Shown: positions 50,289-60,752, counted from the first letter of the stretch. The stretch is DNA of 64,000 nucleotides from Lachnospiraceae bacterium (GCA_022796795.1 JAAWJI010000001.1:142410-206409), one strand, 5' to 3'. Numbers and translations: made by a program. The notes: generated by a model not told the origin, from the sequence alone.

Positions 50289-53057
50289 ATGGAGAAAGGA
50301 AAGGCATGGAAGCTGTGGCTGTGCAGGAACCGGAAAAAGTGTCTGTCAGGGTATTTGATCCTGACGTTTCTTTATCTGGCAGTCAGCATAGCGATTCCCC
50401 ATGACAAGCTTATAACCCGGGGACTGGAGGGGGTGGGAAAGCCTTCCCTGGCCCAGAAAACACAGGAGATTACAGACGAGACGGTTCTGACCTTTTGCTA
50501 TGACACAGGGGAGGAAGAGCTTCAGGATATCTCCTTTTATTTTACGGCGGGGGAGCGCACCTTTACCCAAGGAACTCTTATTCTGGAAGTCCAGGACAGG
50601 GATACGGGAGAGACGCTGGGTACACAGCGTCATTTGCTGGAGGACCTGAAGGTGGAAGCCTTCTGGGGCGTCTCCCTGGATGAGCCTGTGGCTACCCGCA
50701 GCATCCAGGTGGAGATCCGGGGAGAGAACGTGCAGGAAGGCCCCTATATCTGGTTGAATACAGAGGTGGACACGCCTGGGGTGAGCCTGGAGAACGGACA
50801 GACTCTGGAGCATAATCTGATTTACAATGCCATTTATCTGACCCAGGTGCATAATATCAAGCAAAATGTATTGCGCTTTGCCATGCTGGTGCTCCTGGGG
50901 CTTATGCTGTATGCCGTTTGGGGGGATGCCAAGGAGCCCCATGGAGAAGAGAACGTCCTGTTGGGAGAACAAGCTTCCGGGAAAGAGGAGACGCTGTCCC
51001 AAGAAGGACAGGATTCCTTTCAGGAAGGACAGGCTGTTTCCGGGAAGAAGAGACAGGGGCTTTGGGCGCTGTATGAGAAGTACCGGCTGCTGCTGGGGCT
51101 GGGGGCACTATTTCTCCTGGTTGCCCTGGTCTTTTATCATGTCTATGACGTGCAGATCCGAAAGGCCATGAACACTACGCATCGGGTGGCGGTTATGCGG
51201 GATAATCAGGAAATGCTGCCCATTACCCGGGAAAGCGCCCATCTGGAGCAGCATTATGTGACAGAGGAGGATACTCTGGTAGGATTGGGCGTGCGCATGG
51301 ATCTTTCTGAGGACTTTGTGCCTGCAGGTACTGTGACTGCTTCCGTGACCGATGAGACTACCGGGACTTTGCTGTGCTCCACAGAGGTGCCTGCAGGGCA
51401 GCTTCTGGACGGACAGTATTTGGGATTGATTTTTACGGATTCCCAGAGGGGGATCCAGGGTCATGAATATGTGGTGGAGCTTACCTTTTCCCCGGAGCTC
51501 TATGACAGCGGCCTCAGTGTTTTTGTGACTCCGAAGGGTTATTATGAGGAAAATACGCTGCTGGTAGGCGGGGAGGAAAGTGACCGCCGGCTCAGCATGA
51601 ATGCGCATCAGTATTTCAATCTGTTTCTGAAAAAGTATTTCTTTGCCATGTTTGTATTTTTTGAGCTTATGGCAGGAGTCTTATATTGGGCCTTGTTTAT
51701 AAAAAGGTGGCGGATTGAGCGGGTGTTCCTCCTGACTATTCTCTGTCTGGGCGTGGTGTACAATTTCCTGCTTGTGCCCTATATGACTCCGGATGAGAAA
51801 TATCATATAGATATGAGCTACCGCCATTCCAACAGGCTTTTGGGCATTGCGTCAGCGGGAGAGAATAAGTGTTATAAACGGGCGGACGACGCAGAGCTGA
51901 CCTTTACCTCAGAGCCTACCCTGACCAATTACAAGGCTGTTTACGACGGGCTGTTTACTATGGTGAATGACAATCGTCTGGTGGAGACGGCCGCTACCTC
52001 AGACACCCAGGCGCCTATAGTGGTATATCTTCCCGCGGTGCTGGGGATGACCCTGGCGCGGGTTCTGCATCTGGGGACAGTGCCTATGTACCTGCTGGCC
52101 CGATGGTGCAGCCTGCTGTGCTTTGCCCTCCTTACCTACTGGGGGATGCGTAAGCTTCCCTTTGGAAAGATCACTCTGTTTTTGCTTGCTGTGCTGCCCA
52201 TGAATCTGCAGCAGTGTACTTCCTTTTCCTATGACGCGGTGATCAGCGGCGTGATTATTCTTTATACCTGCTATTGCCTGTCCCTGGCTTATGGAGAGGA
52301 GCAGGTGAAGCCAGGGGATATGCTGGTGCTGGCCGTTCTGGCCGTGGTCCTGATCTATGGAAAGAGCGGGGTGTATCTGCCTGTCTGCTTCCTGGCTCTC
52401 TTGATTCCGGCAAAGCGCTTCCGGAACCGGCGGGTGCAGCTGTTCTGCGTGGCCGGGCTTTTCGGTCTTCCTGTGCTAAGCTTTTTGAACCGGAATACCG
52501 CCACGGTGAGCCAGATTGTGACCACCACAGAGGCCACCAGCACCGTGGGATCTTCCATGACGGCGGGATACACGGTGGGATATTTTCTCCAGGATCCTAT
52601 GGCCTTTGTGTCCATGATGCTGAGTACCCTGACGGACAAGCTGGGCTTTTATCTTCAATCCCTGGTGGGACAGAAGATGGGGTGGGTGGAGATTGAGATT
52701 TCCGAGGCGATTCCTATATTCTTTTTGATTCTTTTGGCTCTGTCCCTGTGTAAGACCCGGGAAGAGCCCCTTTATGTGAAAACCTGGCAGAAATGGTGGG
52801 TGACCCTGGTGTGCGGAGCCAGCTTCGGCATCATTTTGGTGGGTATGCTTTTAACCTGGACTCCCATGGGCAATGTGTCTATTGAGGGCGTTCAGGGACG
52901 GTATCTTCTGCCGCTTTTGCCTGCCTTTGCCCTGGTGGGAAGGAACCGGCTGCTTATGTATGAGCGCAATCCGGAGCGGGGTCTGGCCTATGCCGCCTTT
53001 GTGGGGCAGCTTTTTGCCGTGATGTACCTGATTAAGGCAGTGCTGGTGATTCGCTAG
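50289..53057 (+). CDS. Large membrane protein, DUF2142-like
   Basis: A 922-residue protein. A helix near the N-terminus is followed by an outer beta-rich region, a second helix, another outer region and then about ten helices in the C-terminal half. The segment PYMTPDEKYHIDMSYRHSN is typical of DUF2142 proteins, given here as MTPDEKYHIDMSY. Members look like GT-C glycosyltransferases or glycan-assembly proteins of cell-surface loci; the exact role is unknown. The start is taken as ATG 50289 with GGAGG five bases upstream; GTG 50232 is also open. It begins the surface-glycan cluster. Confidence 0.82.
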   Translation: MEKGKAWKLWLCRNRKKCLSGYLILTFLYLAVSIAIPHDKLITRGLEGVGKPSLAQKTQEITDETVLTFCYDTGEEELQDISFYFTAGERTFTQGTLILEVQDRDTGETLGTQRHLLEDLKVEAFWGVSLDEPVATRSIQVEIRGENVQEGPYIWLNTEVDTPGVSLENGQTLEHNLIYNAIYLTQVHNIKQNVLRFAMLVLLGLMLYAVWGDAKEPHGEENVLLGEQASGKEETLSQEGQDSFQEGQAVSGKKRQGLWALYEKYRLLLGLGALFLLVALVFYHVYDVQIRKAMNTTHRVAVMRDNQEMLPITRESAHLEQHYVTEEDTLVGLGVRMDLSEDFVPAGTVTASVTDETTGTLLCSTEVPAGQLLDGQYLGLIFTDSQRGIQGHEYVVELTFSPELYDSGLSVFVTPKGYYEENTLLVGGEESDRRLSMNAHQYFNLFLKKYFFAMFVFFELMAGVLYWALFIKRWRIERVFLLTILCLGVVYNFLLVPYMTPDEKYHIDMSYRHSNRLLGIASAGENKCYKRADDAELTFTSEPTLTNYKAVYDGLFTMVNDNRLVETAATSDTQAPIVVYLPAVLGMTLARVLHLGTVPMYLLARWCSLLCFALLTYWGMRKLPFGKITLFLLAVLPMNLQQCTSFSYDAVISGVIILYTCYCLSLAYGEEQVKPGDMLVLAVLAVVLIYGKSGVYLPVCFLALLIPAKRFRNRRVQLFCVAGLFGLPVLSFLNRNTATVSQIVTTTEATSTVGSSMTAGYTVGYFLQDPMAFVSMMLSTLTDKLGFYLQSLVGQKMGWVEIEISEAIPIFFLILLALSLCKTREEPLYVKTWQKWWVTLVCGASFGIILVGMLLTWTPMGNVSIEGVQGRYLLPLLPAFALVGRNRLLMYERNPERGLAYAAFVGQLFAVMYLIKAVLVIR

Positions 53058-53146
53058 GGGCATCCTTTTGGGTGGGACTGTGTTTTTCCGGGAAAGATCC
53101 GGGCTGCAGGGGCAGAAGATGTGAAACAGAAGTTTGGAGGAACAGG

Positions 53147-54694
53147 ATGGATAAAAAGCGTTTGGCGATTAATATGTCGGCTCAGCTGCTGGTGTTTGTG
53201 ATCAATCTTGGAATTAGCTTTGTGTTGACTGGAGTGATTGACAGCAGCATTGACGACGGATATGGGTTCGTCAAGACAGCCAATGACATTGTGATCTGGG
53301 CCCAGATTGTAGTGTCGGCCCTGAACACCATGGCCAGCCGGTTTATTACCATACAGCTTCATAAGAAGGACCATGAGGGCGCAAACGAATACTTTTCTTC
53401 CGTATTCTATGCAAATCTGATGATGGCGGGAATCTTTCTCCTTCCGGCTGTGTGCGTGGTGTTATTTTTAAACCAGCTGTTTCAGGTGCCGGGAGAGATT
53501 TTGCGAGATGTGCAGCTATTGTGGAGCTTTGTGTTCCTGAACTTTTTTGTCAGTATTATTACCTCGGTATTCGGAGTGACCACCTACAGCCTGAATCGGC
53601 TGGAGCTCACCTCCTTTGCCACCATTGTCTCAGAGCTGGCCCGGGTATCCATCTTGTTTATCACGTACCGCTTTTTTCCCGCCTATCTGTGGTATGTGGG
53701 CTTGGGTTCCGTGGCGGCCACAGGGATTGTGGCGGCTGCCAACTTTGGATATACCAGACGGCTTTTGCCCCAGGTGCGGATCCGAAAAAGCTTTTTTCGC
53801 TGGAAAAAGGTGTGGGAGCTTATTTCTCTGGGGGCCTGGAACTCGGTGACCCGCCTGGGACAGGTGCTGCTGGACGGCCTGGATACGGTGATCGCCAATG
53901 TGCTCATTGACGCGGCTGCCATGAACTCTCTGGCCATTGCCAAGCAGATTCCCACCATGCTGTCTTCTCTCATGGGCACTGTGGTGGGAGTGTTTACTCC
54001 CAGCATTACCATTGCCTATGCCAGGGAGGATCGGCAGGAGCTGTTGGATGTGATTCAAAGCTCCAACCGGATCATGATTTTTATGATGAGCATCCCCATT
54101 AGCTTTGTGGTGGCTTATGGAAGAGCATTTTTTTCTCTGTGGATGAGCTGGCGGCAGGATCAGGAGCTTTTGTATCGTCTGGCAGTGCTGTCCATGGCAG
54201 TGCTGTTTGTCAGCGCCAGTATCCAGGTGCTGTACCATGTGTTTATCATTACCAAAAAAGTGCGGGTGAATTCTTTGGTCATGGTGGGAAGCGGAGCCCT
54301 GACTACAGCTATTGTGTTTGTGCTGTTAAAAACCACGGATCTGGGTTTGTATGCTATTGCGGGAGTCAGCACGGTCATTGGCCTGGTGCGAAACCTTACC
54401 TTCACCCCCATTTATGCGGCCAGGTGTCTGCAGCTTAAATGGAATTATTTTTATCGGGATATTGCCATGGGACTTTTTTCTATTGTCTGTATCTGGGCCT
54501 TGGGCGTGATTTCTCAGCTTTTGTTTCCCATTGACAGCTGGACCAGACTGTTTTTGGTGGGATGCGGCACCGGCGTTGTGGCCCTGGGGGTGAATTTTTG
54601 GATTGTGCTGCGAAAGGGCGAACGGGAAATGATTTTTAGGAAGCTTAAGGAGAAGCTGGGAGGAGGAGCAGGAGCAGGAGGGGCGCATGAATGA
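53147..54694 (+). CDS. Polysaccharide flippase (Wzx/MurJ-like)
   Basis: A 515-residue multi-pass protein of the oligosaccharide-flippase/MATE-like group, with about 14 hydrophobic segments and the N-terminal NMSAQLLVFVINLGISF. It would move lipid-linked sugar units across the membrane. ATG 53147 with TTGGAGGAA upstream is chosen over 53072. The stop overlaps the acetyltransferase gene by 8 bases. It is the transport step of the glycan cluster. Confidence 0.88.
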   Translation: MDKKRLAINMSAQLLVFVINLGISFVLTGVIDSSIDDGYGFVKTANDIVIWAQIVVSALNTMASRFITIQLHKKDHEGANEYFSSVFYANLMMAGIFLLPAVCVVLFLNQLFQVPGEILRDVQLLWSFVFLNFFVSIITSVFGVTTYSLNRLELTSFATIVSELARVSILFITYRFFPAYLWYVGLGSVAATGIVAAANFGYTRRLLPQVRIRKSFFRWKKVWELISLGAWNSVTRLGQVLLDGLDTVIANVLIDAAAMNSLAIAKQIPTMLSSLMGTVVGVFTPSITIAYAREDRQELLDVIQSSNRIMIFMMSIPISFVVAYGRAFFSLWMSWRQDQELLYRLAVLSMAVLFVSASIQVLYHVFIITKKVRVNSLVMVGSGALTTAIVFVLLKTTDLGLYAIAGVSTVIGLVRNLTFTPIYAARCLQLKWNYFYRDIAMGLFSIVCIWALGVISQLLFPIDSWTRLFLVGCGTGVVALGVNFWIVLRKGEREMIFRKLKEKLGGGAGAGGAHE

Positions 54695-55223
54695 GCTGAT
54701 GATACGGGCGGCGTGTTCCCTGCCCAGAATATTGTGGTGGAAGTTAAGGTATGGGGGAAAGCTTAATATGCCCCTGGTTCAGGCCTTGGGGAAACATACG
54801 GAGCTTCATCTGGATGCAAGGGCAAAGGCGTCCTTTGGAAAGGAGACGGTTTCCCGCTTCGGATTATTTGTGCGGGTGGAGGGCGGCAGCCTGGCGATTG
54901 GAGAGAAATGCTTTTTCAACACCCAGGTCAGCATTACCTGCATGGAGCGGATTGTCATGGGCAGCCGCTGTCAGGTTGCCAACAACGTGGTCATCGTGGA
55001 TCATGATCACGACTACCGGGCCGGCTGGGGAGCCTATTGTACAGAACCTGTGGTCATTGGAAATGATGTATGGATCGGGGCCAATGCGGTTATCTTAAAG
55101 GGAAGCAGAATCGGAGACGGGGCCGTTATTGCGGCTGGCAGCGTGGTCCGGGGAGAGGTTCAGCCTCACAGCCTGTATCTGGGGATTTCCAAAGGGCAGC
55201 GACCCTTAAAGTCCGGGGAGTAG
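54687..55223 (+). CDS. Hexapeptide-repeat acetyltransferase
   Basis: A 178-residue left-handed beta-helix protein. The catalytic histidine region NNVVIVDHDHDYR and the turns IGNDVWIGANAVILKG and IGDGAVIAAGSVV are standard for O-acetyltransferases that modify sugars. It probably acetylates the surface glycan or a precursor. It overlaps the flippase stop by 8 bases with AGGAGGGG as ribosome site and leads directly into three glycosyltransferases. Confidence 0.9.
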   Translation: MNELMIRAACSLPRILWWKLRYGGKLNMPLVQALGKHTELHLDARAKASFGKETVSRFGLFVRVEGGSLAIGEKCFFNTQVSITCMERIVMGSRCQVANNVVIVDHDHDYRAGWGAYCTEPVVIGNDVWIGANAVILKGSRIGDGAVIAAGSVVRGEVQPHSLYLGISKGQRPLKSGE

Positions 55224-55230
55224 AGCAGGA

Positions 55231-56355
55231 ATGATTAGTATAATTGTACCCGTTTATAATAGTGAAAAAACCCTGAGCCGGTGTGTGGAAAGCCTGCAGG
55301 CGCAGACGGAGACAGAGCTGGAGATCCTTCTGGTGGACGACGGATCCACGGATGGCTCTGGGGATCTTTGCGACGCTTTTGCCCAGGCGGATAAGAGAAT
55401 TCAGGTGATCCATAAAGAAAACAACGGCGTGTCCTCGGCGCGAAACGCGGGGATTCGTAAGGCCCAGGGAGACTATGTACAGTTTGTGGACAGCGATGAT
55501 TATGTGGATCCGGCATATTGCCGCAGTATGCGGGAAGCCCTGGAGCAAGGGGGAGGAAGGCTTGCGGTGTGTGGATACCACCACCACTATGTGGGAGCGG
55601 ATGTGGAGAAGCTGCCAGTACGGGAAATGGATCTGCTGGATCTGTATGGAGGCGGATTTTTAAATATGCCCTGGAACAAGCTGTTTCTGCGGGAGGGCCT
55701 GGGGCTTTTCCCGGAGGATCTAAGCCTGGGAGAGGATCTCTTATTCAACCTGGAATATCTGCGGTGGTGCCTGGGAGAGGCAGGGGGCGGGAAAAAGCCT
55801 TCCTGGCTGCTCCTAGTGGAAAAGCCCCTTCACCACTATATGCAGGAGGAGAGCGGGCAGACCTTGTCCAGCCAGAAGCGGGCGGATAAGCTTATTCTGG
55901 CAAAACGGATCCGGCATGAGTCAAAGCGGTTTTTCCTGGAGGAAACACAAAAGTGTGGGGGAAGCGTAAGGGAAGACGCGGATAAGGGAAACATGGAAAA
56001 GCTTGAGGAAGAAAACTTCCAGTCACAGGAAGAGTCCGGGAGTTACCAAGGAGAGAAAGCCTGGGTGGAACGAGTGCGCAAGGTGGTGGATACCCGGTTT
56101 CTGTGTGAGTGCTTGGATGACATTGAAAGGCTGCCCTTTGACCACCAGAAGACGGGAAGAGAGAAGCGTGCGGTGATCCGGGGCCTGTGTCAGGATCCTC
56201 AGGTGCGGGAGGCCTGCTGCTTTGGAGCTCCCGGACCTTTGGATTACCAGATCCTTCAGTGGACCTTGGGGCGCGGCCTGGTGGGAAGCACCTATGGGCT
56301 TAGCGTGCTTCGAAGCCTGGCAGTGCGGGGAAAGCGCTGGCTTGCAGGAAGGTAA
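55231..56355 (+). CDS. Glycosyltransferase family 2
   Basis: A 374-residue GT-A enzyme with VPVYNSEKTL, LLVDDGSTDGSGDLCD and the metal-binding VDSDDYVD. Residues of about 240-275 are a charged Glu/Lys/Gln-rich stretch absent from the two following paralogues, possibly a loop insertion. It lies 7 bases after the acetyltransferase gene. Donor and acceptor sugars cannot be read from sequence. Confidence 0.9.
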   Translation: MISIIVPVYNSEKTLSRCVESLQAQTETELEILLVDDGSTDGSGDLCDAFAQADKRIQVIHKENNGVSSARNAGIRKAQGDYVQFVDSDDYVDPAYCRSMREALEQGGGRLAVCGYHHHYVGADVEKLPVREMDLLDLYGGGFLNMPWNKLFLREGLGLFPEDLSLGEDLLFNLEYLRWCLGEAGGGKKPSWLLLVEKPLHHYMQEESGQTLSSQKRADKLILAKRIRHESKRFFLEETQKCGGSVREDADKGNMEKLEEENFQSQEESGSYQGEKAWVERVRKVVDTRFLCECLDDIERLPFDHQKTGREKRAVIRGLCQDPQVREACCFGAPGPLDYQILQWTLGRGLVGSTYGLSVLRSLAVRGKRWLAGR

Positions 56356-56472
56356 AAGGGGAAGCCGGCAGTGCCTCTAGTTGTTTTGTGAGAAAAGAAG
56401 CAAGAGGGCGGGCAGAGGCGGTAAATCGTCAGGACAGGCGAGACGAAAATGTTTCGGGAAAGGAGGCGGGCC

Positions 56473-57537
56473 TTGGACCAGGAGGCAGATAAGACGAGAG
56501 AACTGATATCGGTGATTATCCCGGTTTATAAGGTGGAGGAATATCTGGAGCGCTGTGTGGATTCCGTGCTGGCCCAGACCTATGAAAATCTGGAGATTCT
56601 CCTGGTGGACGACGGTTCCCCTGACGGCTGTCCGGCTCTCTGTGACCAATATGAGGCCAGGGATCCAAGGGTGCGGGTGATTCATCAGCAGAATCTGGGA
56701 TTATCCGGGGCCCGCAATACGGGGATTCAGGAGGCCAAAGGTACCTGGCTTTCCTTTATTGACTCTGATGATTATGTGGCGGCGGATTTTATCCAAAGCC
56801 TCTATGAGGCCTGTATCCGCACAGGAAGTCCTTTGAGTCTGTGCCGGTGGGCCTATGTGCATGGGGAAGCGCTGCCAAAGCTTGGCCAAGGGAGCCCTCT
56901 TACAGGGCCGGAAAACGGGCAGGCCTCTCTATTGTGGGAAAAAGGAAGACCTGGCTGTGTGGAGCCTGTGGTTTACGGCCGCAGGGAGCTGATGGAACAG
57001 CTCTATGAGCCGGACGGCGCCTATTTTGTGGTGGCCTGGAATAAGCTTTACCAGCGGGAGCTCTTTGCAAAAATTCGTTATCCCCTGGGGCAGATTCATG
57101 AGGATGAGGCAACCACCCACCAGATTTTTCATCTGGCCGGTCAGGGAGCCTTTGTGGACCGGGCCCTGTACGGGTATTTTGTGGCGCCCCAAAGCATTAC
57201 CCGGGGATTTAACCCCAGGCGTCTGGACTGGATCAAGGGGGTATCTGACCGCCTGGAGTTTTTTGAGGCCCATGGATATGAGACCCTGATGCCCAGGGCA
57301 TTGCAGGCCTTTGCGGATGGGATGATTGATATTTACTTCGGGCTGGTGGATTTTCAGCCGGAAAACAGGGAGGAACAAAAACGAATCCAAAGGCTTGTGG
57401 ATCAGGGTAGGAAACGGGTTCGTCCCTATGGAAGATTTCCTTTCCGCACAGCCCTGGGATACTGGCTGTTTATCCATATGCCTAGGATGTATCGAAAGCT
57501 TCTGGATCAGGTGAAAAGTGAGAGCGGGAAACAGTGA
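56473..57537 (+). CDS. Glycosyltransferase family 2
   Basis: A 354-residue GT-A enzyme with IPVYKVEEYLERCVDS, shown as IPVYKVEEYL, LLVDDGSPDGCPALCD and IDSDDYVA. The start is taken as TTG 56473 because a full AAAGGAGG site lies 7 bases upstream; ATG 56449, eight codons earlier, is the alternative but has a poor site. It is the second of three tandem GT2 genes and resembles its neighbours closely around the nucleotide-binding region. Confidence 0.88.
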   Translation: MDQEADKTRELISVIIPVYKVEEYLERCVDSVLAQTYENLEILLVDDGSPDGCPALCDQYEARDPRVRVIHQQNLGLSGARNTGIQEAKGTWLSFIDSDDYVAADFIQSLYEACIRTGSPLSLCRWAYVHGEALPKLGQGSPLTGPENGQASLLWEKGRPGCVEPVVYGRRELMEQLYEPDGAYFVVAWNKLYQRELFAKIRYPLGQIHEDEATTHQIFHLAGQGAFVDRALYGYFVAPQSITRGFNPRRLDWIKGVSDRLEFFEAHGYETLMPRALQAFADGMIDIYFGLVDFQPENREEQKRIQRLVDQGRKRVRPYGRFPFRTALGYWLFIHMPRMYRKLLDQVKSESGKQ

Positions 57538-57552
57538 AGAGAAGGAGGAGAC

Positions 57553-58617
57553 ATGGAGGCAGCAGTCAGTGTGGTAGTGCCAGTCTACAATGTGGAGCGC
57601 CTGTTGGAGCGGTGTGTGGACAGTATTTTAAAGCAGAGCCTGAAGGAGCTGGAGATTATTCTGGTGGATGACGGTTCCACGGATGGTTCCGGCAGCCTCT
57701 GTGACGTTTACGCCAGGAAGGATCAGAGGATCCGGGTTCTTCATAAGGACAACGGCGGTCTTACCTCTGCCTGGAAGGCAGGGCTTGGGATGGCCTCCGC
57801 TCCCTATGTGGGGTTTGTGGACAGCGACGACTGGATTGATGAAGATATGTATGAGCGGCTGTATCACAGGGCCAAAAAGGACGAGGCGGATCTGGTGGTC
57901 TGCGGCCTGGTATTTGACTTTGAGGATCCCAGGATCCCAAAGCGCCGGGAGAGCTGCCGTTTCCCACGGGAAATCTATGAGCGCCAGGAGATTTTAGAGC
58001 TGTTTCCCCAATTGATCAATGACGGGCGATTTTTTGGCAGAGCCATACAGCCGGCCCGGGTGACAAAGCTTTACCGCAGGCAGCTCCTGGAAGAAAATCT
58101 TTGGCTCTGCAACGACCAGGTGTCCGTGGGAGAGGACATGCAGATTACCCTTCCGGTGCTGCTGGATGTGCAGCGCATGTGTGTGATCCAGGACTTTTAT
58201 CCCTATCACTACTGGATTAACCAGGAATCCATGACGGGAAAGCATGATCCCGCCTATCTGGAAAAAATCAAGCTAACAGCCCAACAGCTGTGTCGGATCA
58301 GCGACAGCAAGGGTGTGTATGATTTTAAACCCCAGATTCAAAACGATTTTTTAAGTCTTTCGGTGCTGGCTGTGAAAAACCAGATCTACCGGGGGTACGG
58401 CCTGGGACGCAAGACTGTGGTGGAGCATGTCCGGCGGATCTGCGAGGACCCCATGGTGCGGGAGGCCTTGGAAAATCATACCATGGATCAGCTTTCCTTA
58501 TCCATCCGGCTGTATATCTGGCTTATGCGTCACCGCTGCTATGGCTGCTGTTACTGGCTGGTGCTGGTCTTTTTTAAGCTGCAGTATTATCTGGGCCGAG
58601 AGTATAAGAGGCAGTAA
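57553..58617 (+). CDS. Glycosyltransferase family 2
   Basis: A 354-residue GT-A enzyme with VPVYNVERLLERCVDS, shown as VPVYNVERLL, LVDDGSTDGSGSLCD and VDSDDWID. It is third in the GT2 array, 15 bases after the previous gene, with AAGGAGGA upstream. A C-terminal hydrophobic stretch (CYGCCYWLVLVFFKLQYYL, about residues 328-346) may anchor it to the membrane. Confidence 0.9.
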   Translation: MEAAVSVVVPVYNVERLLERCVDSILKQSLKELEIILVDDGSTDGSGSLCDVYARKDQRIRVLHKDNGGLTSAWKAGLGMASAPYVGFVDSDDWIDEDMYERLYHRAKKDEADLVVCGLVFDFEDPRIPKRRESCRFPREIYERQEILELFPQLINDGRFFGRAIQPARVTKLYRRQLLEENLWLCNDQVSVGEDMQITLPVLLDVQRMCVIQDFYPYHYWINQESMTGKHDPAYLEKIKLTAQQLCRISDSKGVYDFKPQIQNDFLSLSVLAVKNQIYRGYGLGRKTVVEHVRRICEDPMVREALENHTMDQLSLSIRLYIWLMRHRCYGCCYWLVLVFFKLQYYLGREYKRQ

Positions 58618-58756
58618 AGGGGTCTTTGGCAGGCCTGTGGGAAGAGAATCTGGGAAAGATGGGCCGGACAGGGACCAGAAAAGACTTTTAGGATAGAGAG
58701 TGTACAGAGAGTGGAAAAACTCCTGAAGAGAAAAACCGGACTGGAGGAAGAAAGCG

Positions 58757-60697
58757 TTGGAGGAAAGAGACCGGTTGGCAGGAAACAATAAGAGGAGAAG
58801 AGACCGGATTTTACAGGGAATCCGAAAGCATCCATGGATAGCGGCGCTGGCAGTGATTTGTCTCTTGCTGTTTTTGTTTCCGCCTATTGTTTGTATGGAA
58901 TTACGGGTAAATTATACGGATATGGAGTATGAAAAGGGAGCGAAGCTGGAGGTGCTGACTTCGCCCTGGGAGGATCGGATTCTTCCTAGCGGCCTTCAGG
59001 TAACCTGTGCCAGAAGGGGACAGAGCCGGATCCGTTTCCTGGATCCCCTGTATTGGAAGGGCTGCTATGTGCGGCGTCTGGATCCCCTGAACTCAGACGC
59101 CCAGCCCATAGTGCGGATTCGGTCCATAGAGGTGTACTGCAATGGCAAGTATGGGGGAGCCTGGAGCGGACAGGCTCTCTATGAGGCCTTTACGTGTAAT
59201 GAACAGGCGCAGATTCGTCTGGATGAGGAGGGGCAGTTGGAGGTTTCGATTCTGGGAGGGGATTCTCAGCTGTTTCCCACCCAGGGTTTTCAAAGCCTTT
59301 ACAGGGAAACGGCTCTTCAGTATGCCAGACTAGGGGTTTTGTACCTGGTTCTTTGCGGGGCTGCCGTTTTGTTCCTTAGCCTTGTCCTGGGAAGAATACA
59401 GAAAAGCTTACAAGAGGAGCGGATTCTGGATATGACGGACGCCGTTTTATGGCTGGCGGCTGCGGGGGCTATAGCTCTTTTAGTCTGTGCTGTCTTTACC
59501 GGGGATACCAGGAAAAATCCAGACGAGTGGGAGAGCCGGGATGCCATCCGGTACTATACAGAGCATAGTCTGCCTCCGGACATCCGGGATCCGGAAGTTG
59601 CACCCACAGTGGGCACCTACGGAACCACCCGGCTGGCAGAGTGGAATCCCTATTATTTCTATGGGGGAAAACTGGCGGCCCTTGTTTCTGTGGAGCATGT
59701 GGAACGGCTGTTTGGGCTTCTTTTGGGAATCGGCCTGTTTCTCTTTGTCTTGATTCAGGCCAGGAAAAACAGGTATCTTCTGGCAGTCTGTTTTCTGAGC
59801 CCCCAGATCTGGTATCTGTATGCCTACTGTACCTCAGATGCCCTGGATTACCTGGTTTCTGTGATCGTACTGTATCAGCTGGCGGCTCCTTGCAGTATGC
59901 TAAACGGTTTGATCCGCCGGGGGGTATCCCGGAGGGAGACATGGCGTCTTCTGCTTTTGGGAACGCTGTTTGCCCATGTGATGATGGCGAAAGCAAATTT
60001 TTATGTGATCCTGATCTACGCCTTTCTGGTCCTTCTGGAGCCTTTGTGTCAGGCGGAAGCGGCGGAAAAAAAGCGCCTGCTTCGTACATATCTTTGGATT
60101 GCAGGGGTTTCCCTGGCTATCTTTGGCATCCGGCTGGGCTTTGATGTGGCATATTACGGCATTCATAAGCGGGCGGTAGTTCTGGAGCTCCAGGACAAGC
60201 TTGGCATTTATTCCCTGCGGCCCTCCACGCCTCCGGCAGAACAGGATCCCTATTTTCGCATGTATAACAAGGGCGTTTCTTTCTGGACCTTTCTTACCGG
60301 ATACGGGCTGCATCACATGCTGTTCCGCTCTTCGGTGGGCGTCTACGGCGGCATGCTGGTGCAGGGGAGAGACTGGTATTATCTGGCTATGGGGGCTCTT
60401 TATCTGCTGCTGTACGCGGGGACAGCAAAGGCAGTATTTAAGGGGAGAAGAAAATCCTGGCTGCTGCTTCACGTGTCGGCGCTGGCGTCCTATCTGCTGG
60501 TGCTGTACAATGGCTATTTCGAGGATTTCCAGGCCCAGGGAAGATATATATTGCCGGTGTTTATTTTAATGGCCCATGGGATTTCTCTGGATGAAAAGCT
60601 TACCAGGCGGCGGTGGTTCAATGTGCTGGTGGCTGTGACGGCAGTGCTTTCCCTGTATTCCTTTGGGGTGGGCATTCCCCAGCTGCGGGAGCTGTGA
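58757..60697 (+). CDS. Large membrane protein of the glycan cluster
   Basis: A 646-residue protein with an N-terminal helix, an outer region of about 150 residues and about eleven helices behind it. It has no clear enzymatic motif but resembles the DUF2142-like protein at 50289 in layout, and both flank the flippase and GT2 genes. A GT-C type transferase or polymerase-like role is possible. The start is TTG 58757 with GGAGG nine bases upstream; no ATG fits. It ends the cluster, 55 bases from the convergent trpB2 stop. Confidence 0.72.
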   Translation: MEERDRLAGNNKRRRDRILQGIRKHPWIAALAVICLLLFLFPPIVCMELRVNYTDMEYEKGAKLEVLTSPWEDRILPSGLQVTCARRGQSRIRFLDPLYWKGCYVRRLDPLNSDAQPIVRIRSIEVYCNGKYGGAWSGQALYEAFTCNEQAQIRLDEEGQLEVSILGGDSQLFPTQGFQSLYRETALQYARLGVLYLVLCGAAVLFLSLVLGRIQKSLQEERILDMTDAVLWLAAAGAIALLVCAVFTGDTRKNPDEWESRDAIRYYTEHSLPPDIRDPEVAPTVGTYGTTRLAEWNPYYFYGGKLAALVSVEHVERLFGLLLGIGLFLFVLIQARKNRYLLAVCFLSPQIWYLYAYCTSDALDYLVSVIVLYQLAAPCSMLNGLIRRGVSRRETWRLLLLGTLFAHVMMAKANFYVILIYAFLVLLEPLCQAEAAEKKRLLRTYLWIAGVSLAIFGIRLGFDVAYYGIHKRAVVLELQDKLGIYSLRPSTPPAEQDPYFRMYNKGVSFWTFLTGYGLHHMLFRSSVGVYGGMLVQGRDWYYLAMGALYLLLYAGTAKAVFKGRRKSWLLLHVSALASYLLVLYNGYFEDFQAQGRYILPVFILMAHGISLDEKLTRRRWFNVLVAVTAVLSLYSFGVGIPQLREL

Positions 60698-60752
60698 GGA
60701 GATTGGCAGGCTTGAGGAAGGCTTTCCCCTTGTGTTTTATTCCGGCTGCTTC

